Source of the DNA: Phycisphaerales bacterium
Lineage (GTDB): Bacteria; Planctomycetota; Phycisphaerae; Phycisphaerales; SM1A02
Assembly (NCBI GenBank): GCA_029247205.1
Contig: JAQWLT010000047.1
Coordinates: 1 to 37,084, forward strand
Length of the DNA stretch: 37,084 nucleotides
Reading direction: 5' to 3'
Shown: positions 17,902 to 25,531 of the stretch, one piece after another
How the letters are laid out: the number at the start of each line of letters is the position of its first letter
Position numbering within the stretch: the stretch's first letter is position 1
Position numbers and translations under genes: made by a program
The notes under the pieces: model-generated
Database searches by the model: none
Told to the model about the DNA's origin: nothing
What the model saw: only the letters and a program-made list of their open reading frames with translations

Positions 17902-19167
17902 ATGAGTGAGAATCGACTAGCCATCCTCGTAGGCGGCGGACCCGCCCCTGGTATCAATAGCGTGATCGCTGCAGCGTGCATTCGGGCTCGGCTGCGCGGG
18001 GTTGAGGTCTTGGGCATTCGCCAAGGCTTTGAGCGATTGATGCAAGGCGACGCCGATGCCGCCGTGCCACTAGAGATCGATCGCGTCAGCCGTATTCACT
18101 TTCGTGGTGGTTCCGTTCTTGGTACATCGCGAGCGAACCCAACCCTTGATCCAGATGCAATGCAGCAAGTCGTGCAGACGCTCAAGTCGCTTGGCGTTGG
18201 CATGTTGCTGACGATCGGTGGAGATGACACGGCATTCTCTGCGCGAGGCGTGGCAGCAGCGGGGGATATTCGAGTCGCCCATGTTCCAAAGACCATCGAT
18301 AATGACCTCGACCTTCCTCCCAATATAAATACATTTGGGTACGAGACTGCCAGAAGTTATGGCGTTGGCATCGTGCAGAATCTTATGGTCGATGCCAAGA
18401 CAACCTCGCGGTGGTACATCGTTGTGGCGATGGGCCGTAAGGCGGGGCATCTGGCGCTCGGTATCGGGAAGGCTGCGGGCGCCACACTCACGATCATTCC
18501 GGAAGAGTTCAATGGCGATCAAGTGACGCTTGATGAGGTGGCTGACATCATCGCTGGCGCCATCATCAAGCGTTGCAGTCTTGGTAGGCCCGATGGTGTT
18601 GCCGTGATCGCCGAAGGCGTATGCCTGGCAATCGATCCTGAAGAACTTGCTGCGATGGGGCACGTCGAGCGTGACGAACATGGGCACATCCGTCTTGCCG
18701 AGCTTGATCTTGGGCGTGTGCTCCGTAACGAAGTCTCTCGCCGCTTGTTTGAACTTGGTCACAGTACCACCATCGTCTCGAAAGATCTTGGCTATGAGTT
18801 GCGGTCGGCTGATCCAATTCCAATCGACTTGGAATACACGCGTGACCTTGGCTACTGCGGCGCACGATACCTGCTGCAGGGCGGCAGCGGAGCGATGGTG
18901 AGCCTGCAAGAAGGCCGATTCGTACCGATTCCATTTGAGGATCTGATGGACCCGCAGACCGGCCGCATGCGAGTGCGTCTGGCCGACATCCAATCGACGC
19001 AATACGCTATTGCCCGCCGCTACATGATTCGCATGCTACGCGACGACTTCGTTGACCACACAATCGTTGAGCGACTTGCTGCGGCGTGTGGGACGGATGC
19101 CCAACAGTTTCGGTCGCGTTTCGAGCCACAGACTCAGCGAGAACCACCGCCGCTTGAGTTGGGATAA
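17902..19167 (+). CDS. pfp: Diphosphate-dependent phosphofructokinase (PPi-PFK)
   Basis: The 421-residue protein belongs to the PFK-A family: VGGGPAPGINSVI near the start, GGDDT at 106-110 and PKTIDNDLDLPPN from 129. In ATP-dependent enzymes the first site is GGDGS and the second GTIDND; an aspartate at the first (Asp109) and a lysine at the second (Lys130) are the known marks of enzymes that use pyrophosphate. It should therefore catalyse the reversible step between fructose 6-phosphate and fructose 1,6-bisphosphate with PPi. MGRKAGHLALGIG is the usual M-G-R-x-x-G motif of the sugar site. The protein is soluble. There is no obvious Shine-Dalgarno sequence; it is divergent from the DUF1080 gene. 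A 310-residue frame on the opposite strand is a shadow of it. Confidence 0.92.
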   Translation: MSENRLAILVGGGPAPGINSVIAAACIRARLRGVEVLGIRQGFERLMQGDADAAVPLEIDRVSRIHFRGGSVLGTSRANPTLDPDAMQQVVQTLKSLGVGMLLTIGGDDTAFSARGVAAAGDIRVAHVPKTIDNDLDLPPNINTFGYETARSYGVGIVQNLMVDAKTTSRWYIVVAMGRKAGHLALGIGKAAGATLTIIPEEFNGDQVTLDEVADIIAGAIIKRCSLGRPDGVAVIAEGVCLAIDPEELAAMGHVERDEHGHIRLAELDLGRVLRNEVSRRLFELGHSTTIVSKDLGYELRSADPIPIDLEYTRDLGYCGARYLLQGGSGAMVSLQEGRFVPIPFEDLMDPQTGRMRVRLADIQSTQYAIARRYMIRMLRDDFVDHTIVERLAAACGTDAQQFRSRFEPQTQREPPPLELG

Positions 19168-19182
19168 CAATTCACATGGCAG

Positions 19183-19371
19183 GTGGCTACAGAACGCAGT
19201 AGTATCTGCGCCGTGGTTGCCACTGGAATATTCATCTTGCTGCTGCTGACGCTTCTGTCAATGCGACTGAAGCGGCGAGGGCTATCGGTCGTGTTGTTTA
19301 TCTTGTCTTTGGTCGCCATCGCTCTACTGTTGTTACATCACGCCTCCGATACTCTCAACGTGTCCTTTTAA
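19183..19371 (+). CDS. DUF5993-like small two-helix membrane protein
   Basis: This short protein (up to 62 residues) has two hydrophobic helices separated by a basic turn (SMRLKRRGLS) and ends in LLLHHASDTLNVSF. That ending strongly resembles DUF5993, a family of about 50 residues that I recall being encoded directly before a DsbB-type gene, as here: the stop lies 7 bases before the DsbB-like start. I recognise the family from memory of the tail motif, not from a search. The start is uncertain: GTG at 19183 is given, but a GTG at 19213 would match the usual length better. A role in partnering the DsbB-like protein is inference from the gene order. Confidence 0.65.
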   Translation: MATERSSICAVVATGIFILLLLTLLSMRLKRRGLSVVLFILSLVAIALLLLHHASDTLNVSF

Positions 19372-19378
19372 AAACGTC

Positions 19379-19948
19379 ATGCGAAAGTTCTTGTATTTGT
19401 ATGCTCAGTTTGAGATCTTCGCCATCTGTGGCGTGTTGATCGGTGGGTTCTGGGTGCAGTTTGGCAGTAGTGAGTATCCATGTCCGCTGTGTATTGTGCA
19501 GCGGATGGCCATGATTCTGTGTGCTCTTGGGCCGGCTTTGATTGTGATGCACGGACTCAGGTCTCGTGATATTGAATTCGCAACGATTCTCACTGGGTAT
19601 GGGATGAGCATTCTCGGAGCCGTTGTGGGGCTTGCGGCATCTTCCCGGCAAGTGCTCCTGCACATTTTGCCAGGTGAAGAAGGCTATGGGTCACCCATAA
19701 TGGGACTACATTTATACACATGGGCTCTGATCGTGTTTGTATTTGTGCTGCTATTCAGCGGCAGCCGACTGCTGCTCTTCCATTCGATTACGCCCCAGCC
19801 AACGAAGAATCGTTGGACCGGCCGTGCAGTCATTGTGCTCTTTGGCATTGTGATTACAGCCAACATCGTGTCGGTCTTCTTTGAAGCAGGCCTACATGCA
19901 TTTCTTCCTGACAATCCAACGTCGTACCGCCTGATCGACGGTCCATGA
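19379..19948 (+). CDS. DsbB-like disulfide bond formation protein
   Basis: The 189-residue membrane protein has about four or five helices. SEYPCPLCIVQR at residues 31-42 carries the CxxC pair (Cys35, Cys38) that in DsbB passes electrons to quinone. The second periplasmic loop (RQVLLHILPGEEGYGSPIMGLHLYTW) has no cysteine at all, whereas E. coli DsbB has a second pair there to contact DsbA. The other cysteines (17 and 48) lie in membrane helices. It belongs to the variant group that follows DUF5993, and its stop overlaps the P1B ATPase start by 4 bases. It may therefore oxidise a partner directly or work with a partner that supplies the missing thiols. The family call is firm, the mechanism open. 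Confidence 0.88.
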   Translation: MRKFLYLYAQFEIFAICGVLIGGFWVQFGSSEYPCPLCIVQRMAMILCALGPALIVMHGLRSRDIEFATILTGYGMSILGAVVGLAASSRQVLLHILPGEEGYGSPIMGLHLYTWALIVFVFVLLFSGSRLLLFHSITPQPTKNRWTGRAVIVLFGIVITANIVSVFFEAGLHAFLPDNPTSYRLIDGP

Positions 19949-22302
19949 CGGAGGATAAGAAGGCTTATCAGGACCGGCACCTACCAGTGATCGATTCTGG
20001 TGTCGCTCATCCATGTGGCGATGAATCGAACGTAGAGGACTGCGAATCCTGTGTTGTGAATTGGATTGAGCGGAGAGCTGAAGCGGCGGGCAATGAGCCA
20101 CAAGAGACTGCGACACATGTCGTGTTGATTATTCCAGTACGCGGTCTTGGGTCAGATGGTGAACGCCGCGAACTTCGGCGGCGTCTCCGCGGGCTAGATG
20201 TCGAAGCCGCTTTGCCCCGTGGCGACGATCGTCTTCATATGCAATTTAGGCGTGGCTCCTGCCCACTGCACGAAGTTGCCGAACAACTCGAAGGCTTAAC
20301 GTGCACGCTCGACCTCGCTAGCACCGAGGTTCGGTATGGAGACGCTGCAGGAACGGTTCCATGGGCGGCGCCTATCGGCACCGCCATCGCAGACGGTGTG
20401 GCATTGACTCTGCGGACCATCCTGCACAACCGCGAACTCCTTCTCGTGACGATTTCAGGATTCTTGCTCCTCGCCGGAATCTTTTCGTACGCGTTTGGAG
20501 GCCACTTCGCAGTACGAGTTTCGTTACTCGCAGCGAGTGCTGCCTTGTCCAGCACATCGACATTCGTAGCTGCCATCGAAGTGCTACGCCGATTTCGTGT
20601 TGATGTCGATGTCCTGATGTTTGTGGGTGCCTTCGGCGCAGCAGCACTTGGGCACTATGAGGAAGGAGCGTTTTTGCTCTTCCTCTTCGGACTCGGCTCA
20701 GCCGGCGAAGCTTTGGCACTTGATCGGGCGAAGCGAGCGATTGATGCGTTGACTGACCTCGCACCAGACACTGCTGATCGTATCGAACCAGATGGATCTA
20801 CTGTCCGGGTGCCAGTCGCCGAGATCATCGTCGGAGATCATGTCGCGGTGCATCCATTTAGTCGTGTGCCGGTAGATGGAAACGTCGTGCACGGCCAGTC
20901 GGCGATCGATCAATCTGCGGTCACGGGCGAGTCGATTCCTCTTGACAAGTCAGAAGGTGATGGTGTCTTTGCTGGTACGGTCAACGGTGAGGGTGAACTT
21001 GTCGTGCAGGTCACGAAATCTGCGGGCGAGAGTACGCTTGCGAAGATCATGCGAATGGTGGAAGAAGCGCAGAGTGCCAAGTCGCCCGCTGAGCGGTTCA
21101 CTGAGCGTATTGAACACATCTATGTGCCTATTGTGTTTGTGATGACAGCGGCTGTCATCGTATTGCCGCCGTTTTTTCAGTGGGAGGATTGGTCGGTCTC
21201 GGTCTATCGTGGGATTGCATTCCTGGTTGCTGCATCGCCTTGTGCGGTCGCGATCGGAACGCCCGCAGCCATTCTGTGCGGGCTTGGTCGTTCAGCCCGG
21301 CTTGGTGTTCTCATGAAGGGCGGCGCAGCGCTCGAGTCGCTTGGTCGCATGAAGGCTGTCGCGCTTGACAAGACCGGCACTATCACACTTGGACGGCCAA
21401 AGGTTGTCGAAGTCATTGCCACAGGGAATGTGGTTCCACAAGAAGTGATTGGCCTTGCTGCAGCGGTCGAACAGAATGTGCAGCATCCTTTAGCACAAGC
21501 AATTGTGCTAGAGGCCAAGTCGCAAAGCGTGGTGCTTCCCAGAACCGGCGCGGTACGGCAAATCGCTGGCCAAGGTGCTGTAGCTGAAATCGGCGGACTC
21601 GATATCGCGGTCGGCCGAGCTTCGATGGGCGTGGTGGGGGTGTCCGCAACGAAAGCAGTGCAGCAGCTTGCTACTGGCGGATCAACCGTAGTGATTGTAT
21701 TTCGCGCTGGCGCTGCAATCGGAGTCATTGGCCTTGCTGATCAACCTCGGCCAGAGGCCACTGCTGCAGTCGATGATTTGTACGCACTTGGGGTGCGATC
21801 TGTTGCGATGATCACTGGGGATCATGCCGGGGCTGCTGCATCGGTTGCTGCGGCTGTTGGCATAGATGATGTTCGATCAGATCTTCTGCCTGAAGACAAA
21901 CTTGCGATCATCGAAGAACTTCGTAGAGAGTATGGCAGCGTGGCAATGGTTGGAGACGGCGTGAACGATGCGCCAGCACTTGCTGCAGCTGATGTGGGTG
22001 TTGCTATGGGCGCAGCTGGTACCGATGTGGCGATGGAGACTGCCGATGTCGTGCTGATGGGCAGCGACCTACAACTGCTTACCGACGCTGTGGCACTCTC
22101 GCAGGCGTGCCGAAGAATGATCATGCAGAATCTCTTGATAGCGTTGAGTGTGATTTGCATCGTCTCTCCACTCGCTGTAGTGGGTATTGCTGATCTTGGA
22201 CCCGCTGTGATACTGCATGAGGGCTCGACAATTGTCGTCGTGCTCAACGCCTTGCGTTTACTGCGATGGAAAACGGGCAGGCGAGCAGCCGCTCTAGCTT
22301 AG
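19945..22302 (+). CDS. Heavy-metal P-type ATPase of the P1B-4 (SPC) type
   Basis: The 785-residue pump carries all the P-type ATPase marks: TGES at about 327 (actuator), DKTGT at 475 (phosphorylated aspartate), the HP pair at 514-515 (ATP site) and GDGVNDAP near 670. The membrane metal site is SPC at 431-433, not CPC, and the last helix block has HEGST at 758. SPC together with HEG-x-T marks the P1B-4 group, which exports cobalt, iron, zinc or cadmium in various species. The N-terminus has a loose Cys/His cluster (His22, Cys24, Cys33, Cys36) and then a region shaped like a metal-binding domain without its CxxC. It overlaps the DsbB-like gene by 4 bases. Confidence 0.92.
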   Translation: MTEDKKAYQDRHLPVIDSGVAHPCGDESNVEDCESCVVNWIERRAEAAGNEPQETATHVVLIIPVRGLGSDGERRELRRRLRGLDVEAALPRGDDRLHMQFRRGSCPLHEVAEQLEGLTCTLDLASTEVRYGDAAGTVPWAAPIGTAIADGVALTLRTILHNRELLLVTISGFLLLAGIFSYAFGGHFAVRVSLLAASAALSSTSTFVAAIEVLRRFRVDVDVLMFVGAFGAAALGHYEEGAFLLFLFGLGSAGEALALDRAKRAIDALTDLAPDTADRIEPDGSTVRVPVAEIIVGDHVAVHPFSRVPVDGNVVHGQSAIDQSAVTGESIPLDKSEGDGVFAGTVNGEGELVVQVTKSAGESTLAKIMRMVEEAQSAKSPAERFTERIEHIYVPIVFVMTAAVIVLPPFFQWEDWSVSVYRGIAFLVAASPCAVAIGTPAAILCGLGRSARLGVLMKGGAALESLGRMKAVALDKTGTITLGRPKVVEVIATGNVVPQEVIGLAAAVEQNVQHPLAQAIVLEAKSQSVVLPRTGAVRQIAGQGAVAEIGGLDIAVGRASMGVVGVSATKAVQQLATGGSTVVIVFRAGAAIGVIGLADQPRPEATAAVDDLYALGVRSVAMITGDHAGAAASVAAAVGIDDVRSDLLPEDKLAIIEELRREYGSVAMVGDGVNDAPALAAADVGVAMGAAGTDVAMETADVVLMGSDLQLLTDAVALSQACRRMIMQNLLIALSVICIVSPLAVVGIADLGPAVILHEGSTIVVVLNALRLLRWKTGRRAAALA

Positions 22303-22317
22303 AGAGCGGCTCTTCCG
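22287..22317 (+). terminator. Hairpin at the end of the metal ATPase gene, possible terminator
   Basis: Arms 22287-22295 and 22303-22311 (AGCCGCTCT and AGAGCGGCT) form a perfect 9-base stem with a 7-base loop that includes the ATPase stop codon. Only a short pyrimidine stretch (CTTCC) follows, so termination strength is uncertain. The convergent propeller gene ends at 22340, so the structure might serve both strands. Confidence 0.5.
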
Positions 22318-22339
22318 AAGCAGCATGATGGCCCTCGTT

Positions 22340-23695
22340 CTACTTGCACCAACCCCAGGCCCCGATGACTTCAAGCAAGTCATCAGCACCGACGATGCCA
22401 TTGCCGTCGATGTCTTCTAGGCAACCAGTACATGGCCCCCATGCATTGATGATGGCGAGGAGATCATTGACATCCACGTCGACGTCTCCGTCGAGATCAC
22501 CCGAGCAGCCTGATGATGCAGGCCGCACGTAGACCGCCCCACTCCACGGTACTGCGGTGCTCTCGCGGGGAGCGCCTAGGGCTACTTGGTCGACATCAGC
22601 AGAGATTGCCGCTCCGTAGAAACAGTCATCGGTGCCCGAAAGCGGTAGCCACTTGCCCCTCCAATCCCACAAGCCATCAAGCAACTCAAATCGGTAGACC
22701 GCCCCGGTGGCATAGCCTGGGCCTGCGTGATACACGGCTCCAACAAACAAGTCATCGCCCTGGAGCGCAACCGAGTATCCAAATTCGCCGCCAACATCAG
22801 GTGGTGAGAGTTTCTCTTGTGTCCACGAACCGCCATCGCGGGTGAATAGATACACCGCACCAGAGTCTTCGATCGGCGCATCATTGAGAATGCTGCCAAT
22901 AGCAAGCCGTTCGCCATCAAGCGAGACGCTATAACCAAAGTAGTTCCCCTGGTACGCGTCTGCAGCAACTAGGCGGGATTCCTCGATCCACGTACCGTCA
23001 GCGTCACGAATAAAGACGTACGCCGCCCCGGCCGCTTGGATCTTGTCGACATTCCATTCACGGTATGCGCCAACGACTGCGATATTTCCGTCGATGGCCA
23101 CATCGCGGCCGGCCCAGCTGAACTCATCGCCTTGAGAAGGAACGAGACGTTGTTCGAAATGCCATGAGTTGTCAATTCTGCGATACACCAGAGCCGATCC
23201 AGCATTGAGCGCGGCGGCGTCGTCAAGTTGGCAGCCGATGATGAGTTGGTCGCCATCAATGCAGATGGAGGCACCGAAACGATCGCCATTTTCACCGTCT
23301 GGATCGCTCAGGGTTTGTGTGAGCGCCCACTCTGTGCCAGTCCATGAGTACAAGATCACCAAGCCACAGCGGGTACTGTCTTGCATGGCGCCCGGCCACC
23401 CAACTGCGGCGAAATCACCCTGCATGTCAATCGAGGCGCCAAACTCTCCATATGTCTCGAACACTGGAGGCGAGAGTTTCTGAACCTGAGTCCATTGACC
23501 ATCCTGCATCTCAAATGCATAGGCGGCACCTGTGAGGTAGCCGAAGGTATCGTGGCTTGGGGCACCAGCGAGTAAATGCCGACCGCTGATAGCGACTGAA
23601 GCGCCAAAGAGATCATTGGTCGCCCCGTCCGTGGGGACCAGATGAGCGGTCCCACCGAATGAGGCAGCCAGAATGGATAGGCAAACAGACAGCAT
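22340..23695 (-). CDS. Secreted FG-GAP beta-propeller protein with C-terminal dockerin-like domain
   Basis: From the ATG at 23695 the protein has 451 residues. A signal-like stretch (MLSVCLSILAASFGGTAH) is followed by seven repeats of about 50-60 residues built around FGASVAISG, GSALVYRR or GAVYLFTRDG; this fits a seven-bladed integrin-like FG-GAP propeller. The C-terminus has two calcium-loop motifs, GDLDGDVDVDVNDLLAIINAWGP and EDIDGNGIVGADDLLEVIGAWGW, the dockerin-like pair common in Phycisphaerae. Four cysteines surround these loops. The frame extends upstream to 24049, but that part is antisense to the peptidase gene and low in complexity, so I reject it. The protein probably sits outside the cell or on the surface; the partner is unknown. 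Confidence 0.88.
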   Translation of the reverse strand: MLSVCLSILAASFGGTAHLVPTDGATNDLFGASVAISGRHLLAGAPSHDTFGYLTGAAYAFEMQDGQWTQVQKLSPPVFETYGEFGASIDMQGDFAAVGWPGAMQDSTRCGLVILYSWTGTEWALTQTLSDPDGENGDRFGASICIDGDQLIIGCQLDDAAALNAGSALVYRRIDNSWHFEQRLVPSQGDEFSWAGRDVAIDGNIAVVGAYREWNVDKIQAAGAAYVFIRDADGTWIEESRLVAADAYQGNYFGYSVSLDGERLAIGSILNDAPIEDSGAVYLFTRDGGSWTQEKLSPPDVGGEFGYSVALQGDDLFVGAVYHAGPGYATGAVYRFELLDGLWDWRGKWLPLSGTDDCFYGAAISADVDQVALGAPRESTAVPWSGAVYVRPASSGCSGDLDGDVDVDVNDLLAIINAWGPCTGCLEDIDGNGIVGADDLLEVIGAWGWCK

Positions 23696-23750
23696 TGAGT
23701 TCAGTATGAGGCGAACCTTCTTGCCGTCAAGACCAGATCGGAGCGGGCTG

Positions 23751-23771
23751 CCAGTTCTGGGTAAAAACTGG
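23751..23771. repeat. Small inverted repeat in the divergent propeller/peptidase region
   Basis: CCAGTT at 23751-23756 and AACTGG at 23766-23771 are perfect 6-base arms around a 9-base centre, between two divergent genes. It might be an operator, but arms this short can arise by chance. Confidence 0.25.
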
Positions 23772-23822
23772 TCTAAATGCCCAAGATCACGATAAATACA
23801 GTCTTGGGGCCGCAGGCTGAAC

Positions 23823-23843
23823 CGAGGCCAGTACAGTGCCTCG
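23823..23843 (+). promoter_or_regulatory. Hairpin directly before the M42 peptidase start
   Basis: CGAGGC at 23823-23828 and GCCTCG at 23838-23843 form a perfect 6-base stem with a 9-base loop. It ends 3 bases before the start codon at 23847, where a ribosome binding site would be, and no Shine-Dalgarno sequence is visible. It could reduce translation; this is inference. Confidence 0.25.
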
Positions 23844-23846
23844 CCT

Positions 23847-24896
23847 ATGAACAAAAAACTATTACAGAGGCTCTGTGAAACGCCCGGTGTGCCGGGCCGC
23901 GAAGAGCGGGTTCGTGAGGTCGTTCGAGGTTCCATTCGGGGCCTGTTTGACGATGTCCGAGAAGATGCAATGGGCTCGCTCATCTGCACCCGCAAGCGAA
24001 CAACAGGCACCAAACGCTCTCCCACTCGTGTGCTGCTGTGTGCCCACATGGATGAAATTGGTTTCTATGTGCGGCATGTCGATGATAATGGCTACGCATG
24101 GGTCAATCCTGCGGGGGGCTTTGACCCTCGAAACCTCTTCCATCGACGCGTCTTGGTATGTACGAAGTCGGCTGACTACGTCGGCATCATGACGGCCGGC
24201 GGTAAGCCAGTACACATTGCATCAGCCGAAGATCGCAAACAGATTCCTGAGCCACTTGGCTTCTATGTCGATCTAGGCATGTCTCCAGAGAAAGCAAAGA
24301 AGGCCGTGCGGGTGGGCGACTTTGTCGTCATGCACGAGCCGTTTGTCGAGCAGCCCGACGCCTTTGTGTCCAAGGCCATCGACAACCGATTTGCTGTTTT
24401 CTGCGCCATCGAAGTTATGCGGAAACTTGCCAAGGGCAAGGGACATGCATGCGAAATAGTGGTTGCCTTTACGACTCAAGAAGAGGTTGGACTGCGTGGG
24501 GCATTCAGCGCGGCGGCATCGGTTGATGCTGATCTCGGGATCGGCCTTGATGTCACGCTTTGTGCCGATACGCCTGGCGTGCCCGAAGCAGACCGCGTTA
24601 CCAAGCGTGGCGATGGGGCAGGGGTAATGTTCATGGACAGTTCAATGATCGCTGACCAGGCATTGGCCGAGTCAATATGCGACGTCGCGGGGAAGAAGAA
24701 GATTCCATATCAGCGTTGCATTCTGCCGCGAGGCGGTCAAGACGGCGCTGCCATTCAACGGTCTGGGTGCGGCGTACGGTGCGCCGCCATTGTGTGCGGG
24801 ACGCGATATGTGCACACCATTACTGAGTCGATCCATAAGGGCGATTTGCAGGCGACCATCGACCTGCTCGCCGCGTGGTTGATCTCGGTCAAATAG
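23847..24896 (+). CDS. M42-family aminopeptidase
   Basis: The 349-residue protein has the full set of dinuclear-metal motifs of M42 (glutamyl/deblocking aminopeptidase) enzymes. These are CAHMDEIGF (first histidine), KAIDNRFA (bridging aspartate), TTQEEVGLRGA (catalytic glutamate pair), GLDVT (aspartate ligand) and GTRYVHT near the C-terminus (last histidine). Known members form dodecameric tetrahedral shells in the cytoplasm and trim the N-termini of peptides. It is the first of four plus-strand genes that end with a POT peptide transporter, which suggests use of imported peptides. It is divergent from the propeller gene with a 151-base gap, and no clear Shine-Dalgarno sequence is seen. Confidence 0.93.
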   Translation: MNKKLLQRLCETPGVPGREERVREVVRGSIRGLFDDVREDAMGSLICTRKRTTGTKRSPTRVLLCAHMDEIGFYVRHVDDNGYAWVNPAGGFDPRNLFHRRVLVCTKSADYVGIMTAGGKPVHIASAEDRKQIPEPLGFYVDLGMSPEKAKKAVRVGDFVVMHEPFVEQPDAFVSKAIDNRFAVFCAIEVMRKLAKGKGHACEIVVAFTTQEEVGLRGAFSAAASVDADLGIGLDVTLCADTPGVPEADRVTKRGDGAGVMFMDSSMIADQALAESICDVAGKKKIPYQRCILPRGGQDGAAIQRSGCGVRCAAIVCGTRYVHTITESIHKGDLQATIDLLAAWLISVK

Positions 24897-24924
24897 CGTT
24901 ATATAACTGATAGAAAGAGTTGTC

Positions 24925-25527
24925 ATGTACAAAATTATGCTTGTAAGTGTGGTGGCGATGGGCGGACTGCTCGGGGCGGTGGCGAGTCAAGAGACACCAG
25001 CTGCCAAAGTCGAGACGTGGAAGATCGATCCGGTTCATAGTTCAACCCTCTTTCGCATTCAACATGCCGGTGCCGGTCGCTTCTGGGGGCGATTCAATGA
25101 CGTTTCCGGCACCGTCGATTGGCCTCGCGATAATGCGGCAGCGCCTGGGTTTGATGTCACTGTCGCTGTAGAGAGCGTCGACTCTGGCAACGCCAATCTC
25201 GACGGCCACCTCAAGTCGCCAGACTTTTTTAACGCCCGCGAGTTTGAGACAATGACGTTTACAAGCACGGGCGGTGAACGTGTCGATGATACGCACTGGA
25301 AAGTCACAGGTGAACTGACCCTGCTTGGGGTGACCAAGCCGGCAACTGCCGTCATAGAGTTCACTGGCTTGCGAGGAAATCCCGTCCTGGCAAAGGCCGG
25401 GTGGGAAGCAGTATTTGAAATCAACCGCTCAGATTTTGGTATGACCTGGGGAGTGGATCGAGGCGCACTCAGTGACGATGTGCAAATCATCGTTGCACTT
25501 GAGGGCGGCATCGAGCCGGGCGGCTGA
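24925..25527 (+). CDS. YceI-family lipocalin-like exported protein
   Basis: The 200-residue protein has a signal peptide (MYKIMLVSVVAMGGLLGAVAS) and then the YceI pattern: WKIDPVHSSTLFRIQHAGAGRFWGRFNDVSG, the DxDxxHLKSPDFFNARE element (here NLDGHLKSPDFFNAREFETMTF), and ELTLLGVTKPATAVIEF. Known YceI proteins fold as a lipocalin-like barrel in the periplasm and bind polyisoprenoids or other lipids; some are induced by base or osmotic stress. It starts 29 bases after the M42 stop behind a GAAAGAG stretch and is followed at 4 bases by a membrane protein. The bound lipid is unknown. Confidence 0.93.
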   Translation: MYKIMLVSVVAMGGLLGAVASQETPAAKVETWKIDPVHSSTLFRIQHAGAGRFWGRFNDVSGTVDWPRDNAAAPGFDVTVAVESVDSGNANLDGHLKSPDFFNAREFETMTFTSTGGERVDDTHWKVTGELTLLGVTKPATAVIEFTGLRGNPVLAKAGWEAVFEINRSDFGMTWGVDRGALSDDVQIIVALEGGIEPGG

Positions 25528-25531
25528 GCAG

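Noticed and set aside
18070-19002. 310-codon open frame on the minus strand
   Set aside because: It lies fully antisense to the phosphofructokinase gene, whose motifs are intact, and its translation shows no motif.
23696-24049. N-terminal extension of the propeller protein frame
   Set aside because: It runs antisense into the M42 gene with arginine/serine-rich text and places the signal-like stretch inside the protein.
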